NCBI GenBank assembly: GCA_964392245.1
Contig: CAYMOX010000002.1
Span: 62,001 to 126,000 of the forward strand
Reading direction: 5' to 3'
Source of the DNA: JAAUUJ01 sp964392245
GTDB lineage: Bacteria > Cyanobacteriota > Cyanobacteriia > Thermostichales > Thermostichaceae
Length of the DNA: 64,000 bases
Part shown: one piece after another, positions 17,096-27,600 of the stretch
How the letters are laid out: each line of letters begins with the position of its first letter
Position numbering within the stretch: position 1 is the first letter of the stretch
Notes under the pieces: model-generated
Told to the model about the DNA's origin: nothing
The model's database searches: none
What the model saw: only the letters and a program-made list of their open reading frames with translations
Translations under genes and position numbers: made by a program

Positions 17096-19887
17096 CTGGA
17101 GTGCAACAGCAAGCCCACGGGGCAGTGTTGCAGGATCTTGGCGACGGGTAACATCCCCTGCTTGGTGGCCTTGAGCTTTTGCTGAGTCAGAATATCCTGC
17201 CAGTTGCTGCCGCTCTCTGGAGGCAGTTCCACCAGTGTATCCTGCCAAACCTCTTCACCCAAAGGATCCTGGCCCACGGGGATCACTGCAGTTAAAAATC
17301 TGGGGACAACCACCAGGAAGATCTGCTTCTGATACTGACGTGCAAAGGCTATCACATGCTCTGACTGGGATCCTACAACATCCAAAGGCAAATAGCTGCC
17401 TTCCTGGAACAGTTGGGGAAAGTGGTGCCGTTGTTTCAAAATCTGGGCCATCAGGAATAATTTAATCCGGCCATCACGGCGGTCACTCAACAGTTCTTTC
17501 AGGAGATGCAGGGGATCTTGCTCCAATTTTTTATTCATATCCGTGAGGAAGTGAAAACGTTGCTGGTAATCCACAGGACGACGATTGTCAGGATCCACCA
17601 TGCTCAGATCCCATAATTCTGTTCCCTGGTAGATATCTGGAACTCCCGGGGCCGTAAGTTTAATCGTCAGTTGAGAGAGGGAGTTAAAAATACCATAATG
17701 CTGGATCTTTTGCTGGAAAGGAATAAATGACCTCAAAAACTCATTGTTTTCAGAACGTTCTAAGATCCTCTCTACAAAGTGTTCGGCTGCTTCTTCATAC
17801 TCGCTGTCGGGTCGCAGCCAGGCGGTATGGACCTTCGCCTCTCGCACTGCCTTGACCACATACGCTTTCACCCGATCAACAAATTGTGAATACTCGTAGT
17901 CATAAAAGGGATAGGATCCCAGCAATGTTTGATAAATGAAGTACTCATCGTTGCGGTTGGGAAGTTCTGATCGTTTACGGTTTCGTTTCCACTGGCTATT
18001 CAGTTGATGCCATTCATCTAAACAACGCTGCCACTCTTCCGGCAATTCGGAAAGAATCTGGAGGCGAGCCCGAGTATCTTCGCCACGTTTGGTGTCATGG
18101 GTAGCCGTGGCATTGAGGGCACTGGACCAGGTGGCGGCCCGGTGTTGATTGTACTGGTGAAATTCAGTCAGGGTGGTGCCAAAAGTGCCTGGATCTCCTC
18201 CCACTTCGTTCAAGGCTAGCAGACGATTGTAGACGTAGAAGGCTGTGTCTTCCACTCCTTTGGCCATCAGCGCACTGGAGAGCTGTTGTAGTCGTTCCGT
18301 AAAATCAATCCAAGGTTTCCGTTCTTCAACTGAGAGGAAATCAGCGTAGTCCAGGAGGAGGACCTTCTCAATAAATTTCAATTCATTTAGCAGAATGGGA
18401 GCATTTTCGCGGGCCAACTCTAGCGCCTGATGTATGTAGGCCTGCTCAGCTTCGGAGAGAGAACTGTTCTCGACATAGATCCTGTAAACAGGAAAGGCCA
18501 CCAAGACTTCTACCAGAGCCTTACGCATACTGGAAAAGGTCAGATCATTGGTATACCGATGGCGACTGGCAATCTGCTTAAAGGCATAGGCAAGATTATC
18601 GACATCACCAGAAAGATTGGTATCAAGTATCAGGCGTTTTTTAGAATCAACAATCTCAGAATAGCTATACCGCGTTCCAATAAATTTATTATAGATCTGA
18701 CTAAAGACATCCCCATGCTCAGCCTGACAAAATAATCCATTCAATTTATTAAGAAAGTCGTAGCCTGAGGTTCCCTGGATCGGCCATTCACTGGACAGTT
18801 GTTCATGAGACTCTAGGATTTTTTCAATGACAATATAGGCGCCAGGAGATTTTTCTCTCAGCCGCTTCAGATACTCAACAGGATCGAGAATGCCATCAAT
18901 GTGATCAATACGTACACCGTCAAAGTGCTTTTCCTCCAGGAATTTCAAGGTCAAGCCGTGGTGTTGTTGAAAGACCTCCTTATCCTGCATGCGCACAGCA
19001 ATCAGTTCATTAATCGTAAAAAAGCGACGATAGTTGATCTCCTCTGCCCCCACTTTCCAGAATGTAAGATGAAAGTACTGCTGATTCAACAAATCATCCA
19101 TTAGATCAAAGCTGGCTGAGTCTCCTGGCTTGCCATTGAAGGTGGCGATAGCTTCATCAATATATTGACGAATATCTGGGGTTTGATAGAGTTCCCACAA
19201 CAGTTCTTTGGCAAAAGAGATCTGATCTCGCCTTTCTAGTAGATCCTCTTTGGAAGGAATAGAGCGCAAACTATAGAGAACCGCTAGCAATCTCATATAA
19301 TTAGGATCACGCCGTAATCTTCTTTTGAGTTTGTTTAGATTATAGGTAAAAACAGTACTATATGTGTTGATATTAAGAGGCAAATGAAGATCGTAATAAC
19401 GAATACTGAGTCCGGATTCATCATAGTTAAGCTGAATATCTCCCCGCTCCAGACAAACACCATAAAACTCTCCTAGAAAAGGGGCCAAGATCCGCCCCTG
19501 AATATTCTCATAAACATGATTCCAGTTGACATCAAAATAATGGTAAAAATCAGAATCCTGTCCGCTTTCCAGCACATCCATGAGCATGCTGTTCTGTCCG
19601 TCATAGGCCATATGATTGGGGACAATATCCTGCAGCCAGCCAATATTGCGATCCTCACGTTCTTGAGCCAGGTCCAGAAAGCTTTCTTCTCCCCCCAGTT
19701 CACGATTGATCTGATTGGGATCGACAACATCATAGCCATGCATACTCCCCTGTCGAGCCTGAAAGATGGGAGAGGCATAAATATCAGAGATCCCCAGTTG
19801 CTGCAAATAGGGAAGGATCTGTTTACAGTGGTCAAAGGTAAAAGATGGGTTGAATTGTATGCGATAGGTAACGAGAGGGATCCGCAT
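17092..19887 (-). CDS. treY: Maltooligosyl trehalose synthase
   Basis: Isomerises the reducing-end alpha-1,4 link of a maltodextrin to alpha,alpha-1,1, making maltooligosyl trehalose in the cytoplasm. The 931-residue GH13 protein starts MRIPLVTYRIQFNPSFTFDH. It shows GISDIYASPIFQARQGSMHG, QDIVPNHMAY, the nucleophile segment FDGVRIDHIDGILDP, YIVIEKILE with the acid, and the C-terminal GVPDIYQGTELWDLSMVDPD. The ATG at 19887 has a near-ideal AAGGAGG; the in-frame ATG at 19932 would run into treZ. It lies 10 bp after the treZ stop, so the two genes form an operon. Its stop overlaps the stop of the convergent antiporter gene. Confidence 0.96.
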   Translation of the reverse strand: MRIPLVTYRIQFNPSFTFDHCKQILPYLQQLGISDIYASPIFQARQGSMHGYDVVDPNQINRELGGEESFLDLAQEREDRNIGWLQDIVPNHMAYDGQNSMLMDVLESGQDSDFYHYFDVNWNHVYENIQGRILAPFLGEFYGVCLERGDIQLNYDESGLSIRYYDLHLPLNINTYSTVFTYNLNKLKRRLRRDPNYMRLLAVLYSLRSIPSKEDLLERRDQISFAKELLWELYQTPDIRQYIDEAIATFNGKPGDSASFDLMDDLLNQQYFHLTFWKVGAEEINYRRFFTINELIAVRMQDKEVFQQHHGLTLKFLEEKHFDGVRIDHIDGILDPVEYLKRLREKSPGAYIVIEKILESHEQLSSEWPIQGTSGYDFLNKLNGLFCQAEHGDVFSQIYNKFIGTRYSYSEIVDSKKRLILDTNLSGDVDNLAYAFKQIASRHRYTNDLTFSSMRKALVEVLVAFPVYRIYVENSSLSEAEQAYIHQALELARENAPILLNELKFIEKVLLLDYADFLSVEERKPWIDFTERLQQLSSALMAKGVEDTAFYVYNRLLALNEVGGDPGTFGTTLTEFHQYNQHRAATWSSALNATATHDTKRGEDTRARLQILSELPEEWQRCLDEWHQLNSQWKRNRKRSELPNRNDEYFIYQTLLGSYPFYDYEYSQFVDRVKAYVVKAVREAKVHTAWLRPDSEYEEAAEHFVERILERSENNEFLRSFIPFQQKIQHYGIFNSLSQLTIKLTAPGVPDIYQGTELWDLSMVDPDNRRPVDYQQRFHFLTDMNKKLEQDPLHLLKELLSDRRDGRIKLFLMAQILKQRHHFPQLFQEGSYLPLDVVGSQSEHVIAFARQYQKQIFLVVVPRFLTAVIPVGQDPLGEEVWQDTLVELPPESGSNWQDILTQQKLKATKQGMLPVAKILQHCPVGLLLHSS

Positions 19888-19897
19888 CCAGACCTCC

Positions 19898-21733
19898 TTA
19901 ATTGGGGGTAGCGTGATAAAGGGCAAACGCAAAAGGATCCAGCTGCACTGACTGACCCGTCACCAGGTAGGCGGGCAAAGGATGCCCGGGACTGGAATCA
20001 CTCAGCCATTCAGGATCCGAGGCATCCAAACATTTGTGCCACTGCCCTGCCGGAAGAAGGGCCTCAGTCTTGACGGGCTCTGGATTAAAGCCCAGCACAA
20101 ACACCACCTGTTCACTCTCATGCCAGCGGTGGACCCAGAGCAGGCGTTTTTCCAGTTGGGGTGTTGCGTGCAGGTGATCCTTATTCAGATAGCGAAGCGG
20201 GGATAGCTGGCGGCGCAGCTGAATCAGAGTCTGGTAAAACTTCCATAACGTTTGGTGATGGTTTTCATGGCGCTGCCCCCACTGTAGCTTGCTGCGTTGA
20301 AATGTGCCTTCTGACTGCGGATCCGGAACTTCACCCTGCCAGGCAAATGATTTAAATTCCTCCCGCCGCCCGTTGCGTACTGCTGCCACCAGATTGGGAT
20401 CGCCATGGTGCACAAAATAGAGGAAGGGAGCCGTTTCCCCGTATTCTTCCCCCATAAATAGCATCGGTATAAAGGGAGACAAAAGCACAGCTGCTGCCGC
20501 CAACTTTTGGGCTGAAAAGGGAATCAGGGTACTGAGTCGATCCCCCAACATCCGGTTACCCACCTGATCGTGGTTCTGACAGCAGACCACAAACTGAGAA
20601 CCGGGCCGATCACTGGGATCATTTCCATGACGGCGGAGACGATGGCGAGAATACTGACCTGTATAGACATATCCCTGCTGGTAAACCTTGGCCATATCCT
20701 CAATCGACCCGAAGTCATCGTAGTAACCGTTGGATTCTCCCGTCAGCAAAGCGTGTAGCGCATGGTGAAAATCATCACTCCACTGGGAATCCAGGTCATA
20801 TCCCCCCAGTCGACGGGGTCTAATGAGTTTGACATCATTCAGATCGCTTTCGGCAATCAGGTAACGACGGTAACTGTCACTGGAGAGTTGCTCTACCCGA
20901 TCCGCCAGTTCCGCCAGAAAGGGATAGGCACTGAAGTCGTAGATGGCATGCACTGCATCCAGACGGAGGCCGTCAATGTGATACTGTTCCAGCCAGTGGA
21001 GAGCATTCTGGATGAAATACTCCCGTACCCCATCCGACTCGGCATCATCAAAATTAATGGCGCTGCCCCAGGGGGTCCGATACTTATCCGTGAGGTAGGG
21101 GGCATAGGCCCAGGTGTAATTGCCCTCAGGACCAAAGTGGTTGTAGACCACATCCAGAAAGACCGCGATCCCCTCCTGGTGACAGGCATTCACCAACGCC
21201 TTCAGACCTTCGGGTCCACCGAAAGACTGTTGCACGGCAAAGGGATAAACCCCGTCATACCCCCAGTTGCGTTCCCCCGGACACTGAGCCACGGGCATGA
21301 TCTCCAGAGCATTAATCCCCAGAGCCTTTAGATCCGGAAGTCTCTCAATCACGCCAGCAAAGGTGCCTTCCGGGGTAAAGGTGCCCACATGGATCTCGTA
21401 GAGAATCAGATCCGGCAGTGGGATCCCTTGCCACTCCTGATCCTGCCAGGTAAAGCTGCCATGATCCACAACAGCAGAGGGCTGGTGGACTCCTTCCGGT
21501 TGCCAGTGGGAAACGGGATCGGGCCAGAGTTGGGACTGATTCAGCCGGTAAAGGTAACGACTTCCGGGCACAACACCAGAGACCTTGGCCTGCCAAAGAC
21601 CCCCTTCCCGCCGCTGCAATGGAATCAACTGTTCTTCAGGGGTCAGCAATCGCAGCTCTAGAGTCTCCAAATGTGGTGCCCAGACCACAAACTCACAGCC
21701 TTCGTGACCCAAGTAGGTTGCTCCCAACTGCAT
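19898..21733 (-). CDS. treZ: Malto-oligosyltrehalose trehalohydrolase
   Basis: Cuts trehalose from maltooligosyl trehalose, the second step of the TreYZ route from glycogen-derived maltodextrins. The 611-residue protein has an N-terminal early-set domain (FVVWAPHLETLELRLL), then a GH13 barrel with IMPVAQCPGERNWGYDGVYP, LDVVYNHFGPEGNY, the nucleophile region DGLRLDAVHAIYD (Asp259), IAESDLND (acid Glu295) and CCQNHDQVGNR. The spacing matches TreZ, and the product of treY 10 bp downstream is its substrate. The operon therefore gives cells trehalose, a protectant against drying and salt, without TPS/TPP. malQ at 57382 can remodel the same glucans. Confidence 0.96.
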   Translation of the reverse strand: MQLGATYLGHEGCEFVVWAPHLETLELRLLTPEEQLIPLQRREGGLWQAKVSGVVPGSRYLYRLNQSQLWPDPVSHWQPEGVHQPSAVVDHGSFTWQDQEWQGIPLPDLILYEIHVGTFTPEGTFAGVIERLPDLKALGINALEIMPVAQCPGERNWGYDGVYPFAVQQSFGGPEGLKALVNACHQEGIAVFLDVVYNHFGPEGNYTWAYAPYLTDKYRTPWGSAINFDDAESDGVREYFIQNALHWLEQYHIDGLRLDAVHAIYDFSAYPFLAELADRVEQLSSDSYRRYLIAESDLNDVKLIRPRRLGGYDLDSQWSDDFHHALHALLTGESNGYYDDFGSIEDMAKVYQQGYVYTGQYSRHRLRRHGNDPSDRPGSQFVVCCQNHDQVGNRMLGDRLSTLIPFSAQKLAAAAVLLSPFIPMLFMGEEYGETAPFLYFVHHGDPNLVAAVRNGRREEFKSFAWQGEVPDPQSEGTFQRSKLQWGQRHENHHQTLWKFYQTLIQLRRQLSPLRYLNKDHLHATPQLEKRLLWVHRWHESEQVVFVLGFNPEPVKTEALLPAGQWHKCLDASDPEWLSDSSPGHPLPAYLVTGQSVQLDPFAFALYHATPN

Positions 21734-21866
21734 AAACCACTGACTCCCGTGCTCTGATTCTGAGACAACATGCTTTGCGGGCAGGCTGTCCTGTCCACGT
21801 TACCAAACCTGCGTCACGCGAGCAGGAGGAACCTGCAGCATGGACCTTATCATGATGAAGATGTAA

Positions 21867-22049
21867 TCCAGTGAGGATCAGAGGAAAGACCTTTTGGACG
21901 ACTATGCTGCTGTGCGAGCGAGTCTGACCCTGGGGGTCAACAATGGTCCAGTGGAAGGACTCATCAATCGTCTGAAGATGCTCAAACGGCAAATGTATGA
22001 TCGAGCAGGCATTGATCGGCTGGAGAAGCAAATGATTATGGCAGGATAA
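21867..22049 (+). pseudogene. ISL3-family transposase remnant (C terminus)
   Basis: An in-frame stretch of about 60 codons ending TAA at 22047 that matches the C-terminal tail of ISL3-type transposases: ASLTLGVNNGPVEGLINRLK then MLKRQMYDRAGIDRLEKQM. The typical family ending has NGxVEGxxNRLKxxKRxMYGRA, and here YGRA is YDRA. A stop codon lies at 21864 just upstream, and no other transposase sequence or terminal repeats are visible, so this is a dead fragment. It sits beside a tRNA fragment and tRNA-Ala. Confidence 0.75.
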
Positions 22050-22185
22050 GTGATGCTGAACCTCCAGCCCCTTGAGTCTCAGGGATCTGCCAGGATCACC
22101 AAAAGCTGGGAAGAGCCCAAGTGAGTTGACATTTAATACTTCGCCAACGCATCCTACCATGAGCACCAAATTCCAGATCCCACCG

Positions 22186-22222
22186 AGGGCAGAAGTCATA
22201 GGTTCAACTCCTATCATTCCTA
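22186..22222 (+). pseudogene. tRNA 3'-end fragment (T arm plus acceptor strand)
   Basis: ATAGG-TTCAACT-CCTAT (22198-22214) is a perfect 5-bp T stem with a canonical 7-base T loop. It is followed by CATTCCTA, which reads as the 3' acceptor strand plus discriminator base. I find no matching 5' acceptor strand or D arm in the 90 bases before it, so only the 3' part of a tRNA remains. It ends four bases before tRNA-Ala. Such 3' tRNA ends are also typical integrase attachment scars. Confidence 0.5.
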
Positions 22223-22226
22223 CTCT

Positions 22227-22298
22227 GGGCTGTTAGCTCAACGGTAGAGCACCTGATTTGCATTCAGGAGGTTGAGGGTTCAAGTCCCTTGCAGTCCA
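22227..22298 (+). tRNA. tRNA-Ala (anticodon TGC)
   Basis: A complete 72-base cloverleaf. Acceptor strands are GGGCTGT and GCAGTCC, with G3-U70, the alanine identity pair. The D arm is GCTC-AACGGTA-GAGC, the anticodon arm CCTGA-TTTGCAT-TCAGG (anticodon TGC), and the T arm GAGGG-TTCAAGT-CCCTT. The discriminator is A and CCA is not encoded. Unlike the copy usually found in the 16S-23S spacer, this one has no rRNA around it. Confidence 0.93.
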
Positions 22299-22520
22299 TG
22301 TCAATCAGGTCAAAATCAGGTTGCGATCCGGCTGTTATCCCAGGTTCGGAAGAGATTATTCTGAATGGGGAAACCCTTTTGCAGGGGTCGATCTGGTGGT
22401 CTCCCACCCGAGCCTGTTTTCCACATCAAGTCGTAGGGTTAGCCGCAGGACAGTCTCTGCCCAGTTTGTTACAATCGCTTCAATTTTGCCAGCTCCTTAA
22501 CTCTGCCTGTGTGAGAAATT

Positions 22521-24491
22521 ATGATGTTCCCCAAGTTTTCTGGTTTCAGGATCGCCAATCCCACAGTTGTTGCACTCTCACTCTTCCTGGACAACAAGCG
22601 AGGTCGCCAGAGCTTGCTCCTGATCGGTACAGCTTTTGTGTGGGGGACAACCCTGCTGTGGCCAGGCATGGCCCAAACCAGTTTGGATGCGACCTTATCC
22701 GGGGATCAGGTCAGTCCTTCGGTCCCGGCGCTTCCCAGCAATCTGTCGGTCATTTATGTCGATGCGGCCAGCGGCAGTGATACCAATGGAGATGGATCTC
22801 GCAATGCCCCCTTCCAAACCATCACGTATGCCCTGACTCAGGCCGGGGCCGGGGTGCTCGTGCAGTTGCTACCAGGAGAATACACCGAAGCCAGTGGTGA
22901 AACCTTTCCGATTGAGTTGCCCAAGGGGGTGATTCTGCGGGGGGATGAAGCCTCTCTAGGAGAAGGATATTTGATCTCGGGAGGAGGCACCTTTATCAGT
23001 CCCACATTGGCACGCCAGAACATTGCGCTGCTGGCCCAACCTGGATCTCAGGTGCGCGGGGTCTCTATACGCAATGAAGGTCGTCGGGGTTATGCCCTCT
23101 GGTTGGAATCTTCGGATGCCAGTGTTTACAACAACAGCTTCGTGGGCAGCATCCACGATGGCATCTTCATGACAGGAGCCTCCGCTCCCCATGTGGAGGG
23201 CAACCGTTTTTATAAAAATGGAGCCAATGGGATTTCCATTCTGGGGACATCGACCCCGAAAGTCATCAACAATCTCTTTCAGGAAACTGGCTTCGGTATC
23301 ATGATCGACCAGAAGTCTTCTCCGCTGGTGCAGGACAACCGGATTCTTCAGAACCGCAGCGGTGTGATCGTTGGGGGCAGTGCTCAGCCCAAGCTGCGCG
23401 GAAATCTGATTAGCAGAAACCTGGAGGCAGGTATTGTTGCCATCAGCCAGGGATCTCCAGATCTGGGAACTCCGAACGACCCAGGGAACAATAGATTTGA
23501 GGGCAATGGCCAGCTGGATATCCACAATTCCACACGGGGGATCAGTCTGGTGGCCTTTGGCAATTCTCTTGCTGGAGAAACCAAAGGAGAGGTGAGTCTT
23601 AGTGGTCAGGCGATCGCTCAGGCTGCAGCCACAGCTCCTCAGGAAGTTGCCGAGGGCAGTCTCTCCCTTCCCCCCACCCCTGTGCAGTCTGCGCCCACTC
23701 CACCCCCTGCTTCTGCTGCATCACCCGCTCCACTAGCAGCCACTCTGCCCTCTCCCCCTCCGGTTGCTTCTCCGGCTCCACTAGCAGCCACTCTGCCCTC
23801 TCCCCCTCCGGCTGCATCACCCGCTCCACTAGCAGTCACTCTGCCCTCTCCCCCTCCGGCTGCATCACCCGCTCCACTAGCAGTCACTCTGCCCTCTCCC
23901 GCTCCCGCTGCTTCTCCGGCTCCGCTGGCAGTCACTCTGCCTCCTCCAACTCTGGCTCCAACCACGCCAGCACCCGTCAGTCGCCCTGCGGTGGCTCCCC
24001 CCAGCCAGCCCAGCACCTCGGGAAATGGAGAGGTCCTGGAGTTTAAGGCCGTACCCTTCACCCCTGACGCCAATCCAGCAGCAACAGCTGCACCCGTGAC
24101 CCCAAGTGCCAGTACTCCGGACGAGGTGACCACAGAACCTGATCAATCCTTGACAGATATCACCACACTCCTGCCGCCGCCGAATCGTCGCCCTGCTTCT
24201 CCCCCACCTTTGGCACAAGCTAGCCCTCCACCTGCTTCGACCAGTGCACCACCGTTGGCTGCCAGTAACAACAATGCTGCACAATTTCGTGTCCTGGTGA
24301 TCCCGAGTGCCAGCGATAACCTGCAGAAGCTACAGGAACTGGTGCCCGATGCTGACGAAACCATCTTTAATGGGCGAAGTGTCTGGCAGGCAGGACTTTA
24401 CAACAATCGCTCCTCGGCTCAGTCGGTTCTGGATCAGTTGCTGGATGCGGGATTTGAGGCCATGGCTGAGATGATCTTCTCTGCCAACTAG
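22521..24491 (+). CDS. Parallel beta-helix (DUF1565-like) exported protein with Pro-rich repeats
   Basis: A 656-residue exported protein of unknown role. After a hydrophobic signal segment (about residues 30-52, ending GMAQTS), IYVDAASGSDTNGDG and PFQTITYAL open a DUF1565-type right-handed beta-helix running to about residue 350. It shows the repeated N/G-rich coils of that fold (VYNNSFVG, VEGNRFYKNGANGI, VQDNRILQNRSGVI). Residues about 380-530 are low-complexity Pro/Ala/Ser. The last 70 residues (AAQFRVLVIPSASDN through LDAGFEAMAEMIF) resemble a SPOR-like domain. It may sit in the periplasm or envelope and bind polysaccharide, by analogy only. Which of the two adjacent ATGs is used cannot be decided. 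Confidence 0.85.
   Translation: MMFPKFSGFRIANPTVVALSLFLDNKRGRQSLLLIGTAFVWGTTLLWPGMAQTSLDATLSGDQVSPSVPALPSNLSVIYVDAASGSDTNGDGSRNAPFQTITYALTQAGAGVLVQLLPGEYTEASGETFPIELPKGVILRGDEASLGEGYLISGGGTFISPTLARQNIALLAQPGSQVRGVSIRNEGRRGYALWLESSDASVYNNSFVGSIHDGIFMTGASAPHVEGNRFYKNGANGISILGTSTPKVINNLFQETGFGIMIDQKSSPLVQDNRILQNRSGVIVGGSAQPKLRGNLISRNLEAGIVAISQGSPDLGTPNDPGNNRFEGNGQLDIHNSTRGISLVAFGNSLAGETKGEVSLSGQAIAQAAATAPQEVAEGSLSLPPTPVQSAPTPPPASAASPAPLAATLPSPPPVASPAPLAATLPSPPPAASPAPLAVTLPSPPPAASPAPLAVTLPSPAPAASPAPLAVTLPPPTLAPTTPAPVSRPAVAPPSQPSTSGNGEVLEFKAVPFTPDANPAATAAPVTPSASTPDEVTTEPDQSLTDITTLLPPPNRRPASPPPLAQASPPPASTSAPPLAASNNNAAQFRVLVIPSASDNLQKLQELVPDADETIFNGRSVWQAGLYNNRSSAQSVLDQLLDAGFEAMAEMIFSAN
23718..23957 (+). 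repeat. 48-bp in-frame minisatellite, about 5 copies
   Basis: Five consecutive 48-bp units encode the 16-residue motif SPAPLA(A/V)TLPSPPP(A/V)A within the beta-helix protein. Copies differ at a few bases (V/A and one P/A swap), and the fifth is degenerate. The repeat forms a stiff Pro-rich spacer between the beta-helix and the C-terminal domain, and it is the part most likely to vary in copy number. Confidence 0.85.
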
Positions 24492-24494
24492 TAT

Positions 24495-24513
24495 TCAGTG
24501 AGGACTGATTTTT
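24495..24513 (+). terminator. Weak hairpin plus T run after the beta-helix gene
   Basis: TCAGT-GAGG-ACTGA followed by five Ts lies three bases after the stop codon at 24491. The stem is short (5 bp) and not GC-rich, so termination efficiency would be modest. Position and T run fit an intrinsic terminator. Confidence 0.35.
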
Positions 24514-24658
24514 CGGGTGATACCCCAGCAATTACCCCAAAATTTAGTCATGACTGACTACTAGTTTATGCTTTTCCGGCTCAGAAGCTATACCACCTTG
24601 AGTAAGGTTGCAAACAAACATAAATTCCTCTCTTTCGATCAGATAGAGTATCAACAGG

Positions 24659-27600
24659 TTATGAGCAAACTGCACCTACTTGAGCAAGGATGCTTGCGGG
24701 CAGCCGATCTTGCACCTCACAGTAAGCAGCAACGGCTAAAGTTGGGTTCGAGATCGAGATAGTTTGCAGGTTGGGAACAGACGAGATCCCGATCAGGTTA
24801 GTCAGCCGGGTCTGACTAATAAAAAGAGTCCGAAGATCCAAAAGTTCTTGGGGCATTCCCTGGAGGGTTTCAAGTCCACTGCGAGTGGAGGTAGTAAGTC
24901 GGAAGAACCTCAAGGCTGGCATATTCTGAGGCATTCCAATTAAGTTCTTTAAGTCTCTGGCTCCAACAATGTCAAGGTTAGTTAGATTTGGTAATGTAGC
25001 TGGCAATCCCTGGAGACTCTCTAACGCAATGTTGTTGATCGAAAGACTTATGAGGTCTGGCATATCTTGAGTAAAACCAACCAGATCTGGGACAGCAGTT
25101 GCAGTGGCAAGTTGACTTTGACTGATTTGTCCAGAAATACTTAAAGAAGTTAAACGGGGTAGAGACTGAGGCATTCCTCTAAAATTTTCTAATTCCTTAG
25201 ACTTTAGGGTTAGCGAGGTGAGTGCTGGCAACTGATCTGGCATTCCTTCCAGAGTGTTTATTTCTGCATTGATCGATAAGCTGGTTAGTAATGGCATTTC
25301 CTGAGGCATTCCCTCTAAGCTTTTCAAATTAAAAGTATTTACAGAACCTATCTCGAACTCGATCAGGCTTGGTAATGTCATGGGTAGCCCGATTAGATTA
25401 TCTGGATCTAGAGATGCAAGTTCAGATTGGCCTTTTTCCGATAATGAAAGCTGAGTGAGCTGATCTAGCCGATCAGGTAGTCCCTGTAGTGATCCAATAT
25501 TCTTGATTGATAAGATCTTGAGGCCAGGTAGATTCTGCGTAATCCCTACTAAATCTTGTAGAGCGTTGTTGGACAAAGATAGGCCAGTTAACGCAGATAA
25601 GGACTGAGTCATTCCCTGAAGGCTCTGTAACTGAAAGTTACTTGAGATTACGAGGTCATCTAACCTTGGCAAACTCGGCGGCATTCCATCCAGATTGAAC
25701 AACTGCGGGTTGTTGCTGATATCCAGTCGAAGTAAGTTGGGCAGATCCTGAGACATCCCTTGCAGGTTGGTGATCTGAGTTTGACCTATACTGAGCCTGG
25801 ATATGTTTGGCATCAACTGGGGCATCCCCACAAGGCTCTGCAATTTCTCATTGAAGGAAATATTCAGTCCATTTAGATTTGGCAGACTCTGGGGCATCCC
25901 CACAAGGCTCTGAAGTGATGCGTTATCTGATATTGAGATGCTGACTGACAACGGCATGGACTGGGGAATACCCTCCAGGGTTTGTAAACTATCATTACCC
26001 TGGATTGATAGCTCTGTTAGTTGAGGCAATGCCTGAGGTAAACCTTGAAGATCAATGAGTTCATCATTGTCATTGATCCTCAGAATCGATAGGTTGGGTA
26101 GCTCCTGAGGTAGATCTTTCAGAGTCTGTAATTTACTCCCGTCAAGAGCAAGGGCTTCAAGAGAACCCAGGGTTTCTGGCAATCCCTCTAAACTTTGGAG
26201 CATAGGATTAAACCTGATATCCAGTTCAACCAAACTGGGGAGCTGACTCGGTAGTCCAGCCAGACTGGTCAGATCATTGCTTACAATTCCTAATTGTTGC
26301 AAGTTATCCAGGCGAGCAGTTTCTAAACCTCTGAGAGAAGAAACACCAGATAGGTTTAGGAGCTTAACCTCTAAAAGATCGGAAGGAAAGATATCATCAA
26401 CCTGAAAATCTGTGGCATCTCTCAAGATCTGTACCAGTTGAGGATCCATGGATTCCAGAGGTAAGGGTAACTCAGTACCTTCTCCACCATAGGCACCCAA
26501 TATGCCTCCACCCATGACTGCTACATCAAAGATGCAATCCTGAATATCGATAATGGCTGGGTTTCGTGGGATCTGTTCACATAGCTCAGTAGCCTGACGG
26601 ATCTCTCGCTCTGTAAACTCAGGGAAACTGGAAGGGAAGGAAAGATCTGTGAAGGTTTCCGTGTTTTCTCCTGCCCGATAAACGAACAGTGACTCGCTTG
26701 GATTGATACGCCAGCTATCCCCGAAGATCCTGTAGAACTCATTAAAGTCTTCTGTGGATATCGGTTGACCCTGGGCACTCACAAGATCATTATTTGAGTT
26801 TCCGTCGAAGTTACCTAACATACCTGTAATTCCGCCTCGGTAATCTTCGGGAAGAAATGGAGACAGAGATAAGTGGGCAAACAGATCGGAATCTGTAAAG
26901 TAGGGAGTCACATTTACCCTGGCTCCTGTAGTGCTCGATCCAAATTCATAAGTGCCTAACTGGCTTAGCACTGCACGTGAGCTGAGGAATGAAAGGACGA
27001 TACCAGGCGTAAATTGGACAAGTTGATCGTTGACATATATCTCTGGCTGAGGATTGAGAGTGATTGAATAACGATCTTCGCCAATGCGAAAGGCAATTGC
27101 ACTGGTCATGGTAGCGACTCTGCTACCTGCAAAGGGTCGGAAGCGGGCCTGGAGCTCAAAGGGTTCTAGCGGCTGTGGGGTACCTGGATCAAATCGAGGA
27201 GATAATTCTGAGATAAAGGGCTCTGATCTGATCAGCAGGTACTCTCCAGATCCCATGAAGCTGAAGTGCTCTCGATCAATGGTGTAGATATGGGGATCGC
27301 CAACAATATTACCTCTACCTCGCTCAACACTACCACCACCTAGTTCCTCGTCATCTTCCTCGTCATCCTCATCATCAATAAGATCCATGCGTCGAGGACC
27401 AGCAGTTGTTTCTAGGATCAGATCATTTTCCCCTTCATATTGTGCAGTTGCTGTGACCAGCATGTATTGAGCATCTGGGGGTAAAACTGAGGAAATGGTG
27501 GCAGTAGCTCTCAGAACGCCCTCATCATCTGTCTGGCCACGCAGAATTCCATCGCTGCCAGTTACACCTTGAGCACTCCGAAGGCTTCCGCGCACTGGTT

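Noticed and set aside
21693..22217. A 174-codon minus-strand frame across the tRNA/ISL3 area
   Set aside because: It reads through the tRNA fragment and the antisense of the transposase remnant (beginning IGVEPMTSALGG, a known artefact of tRNA 3' ends), so it is not a gene.
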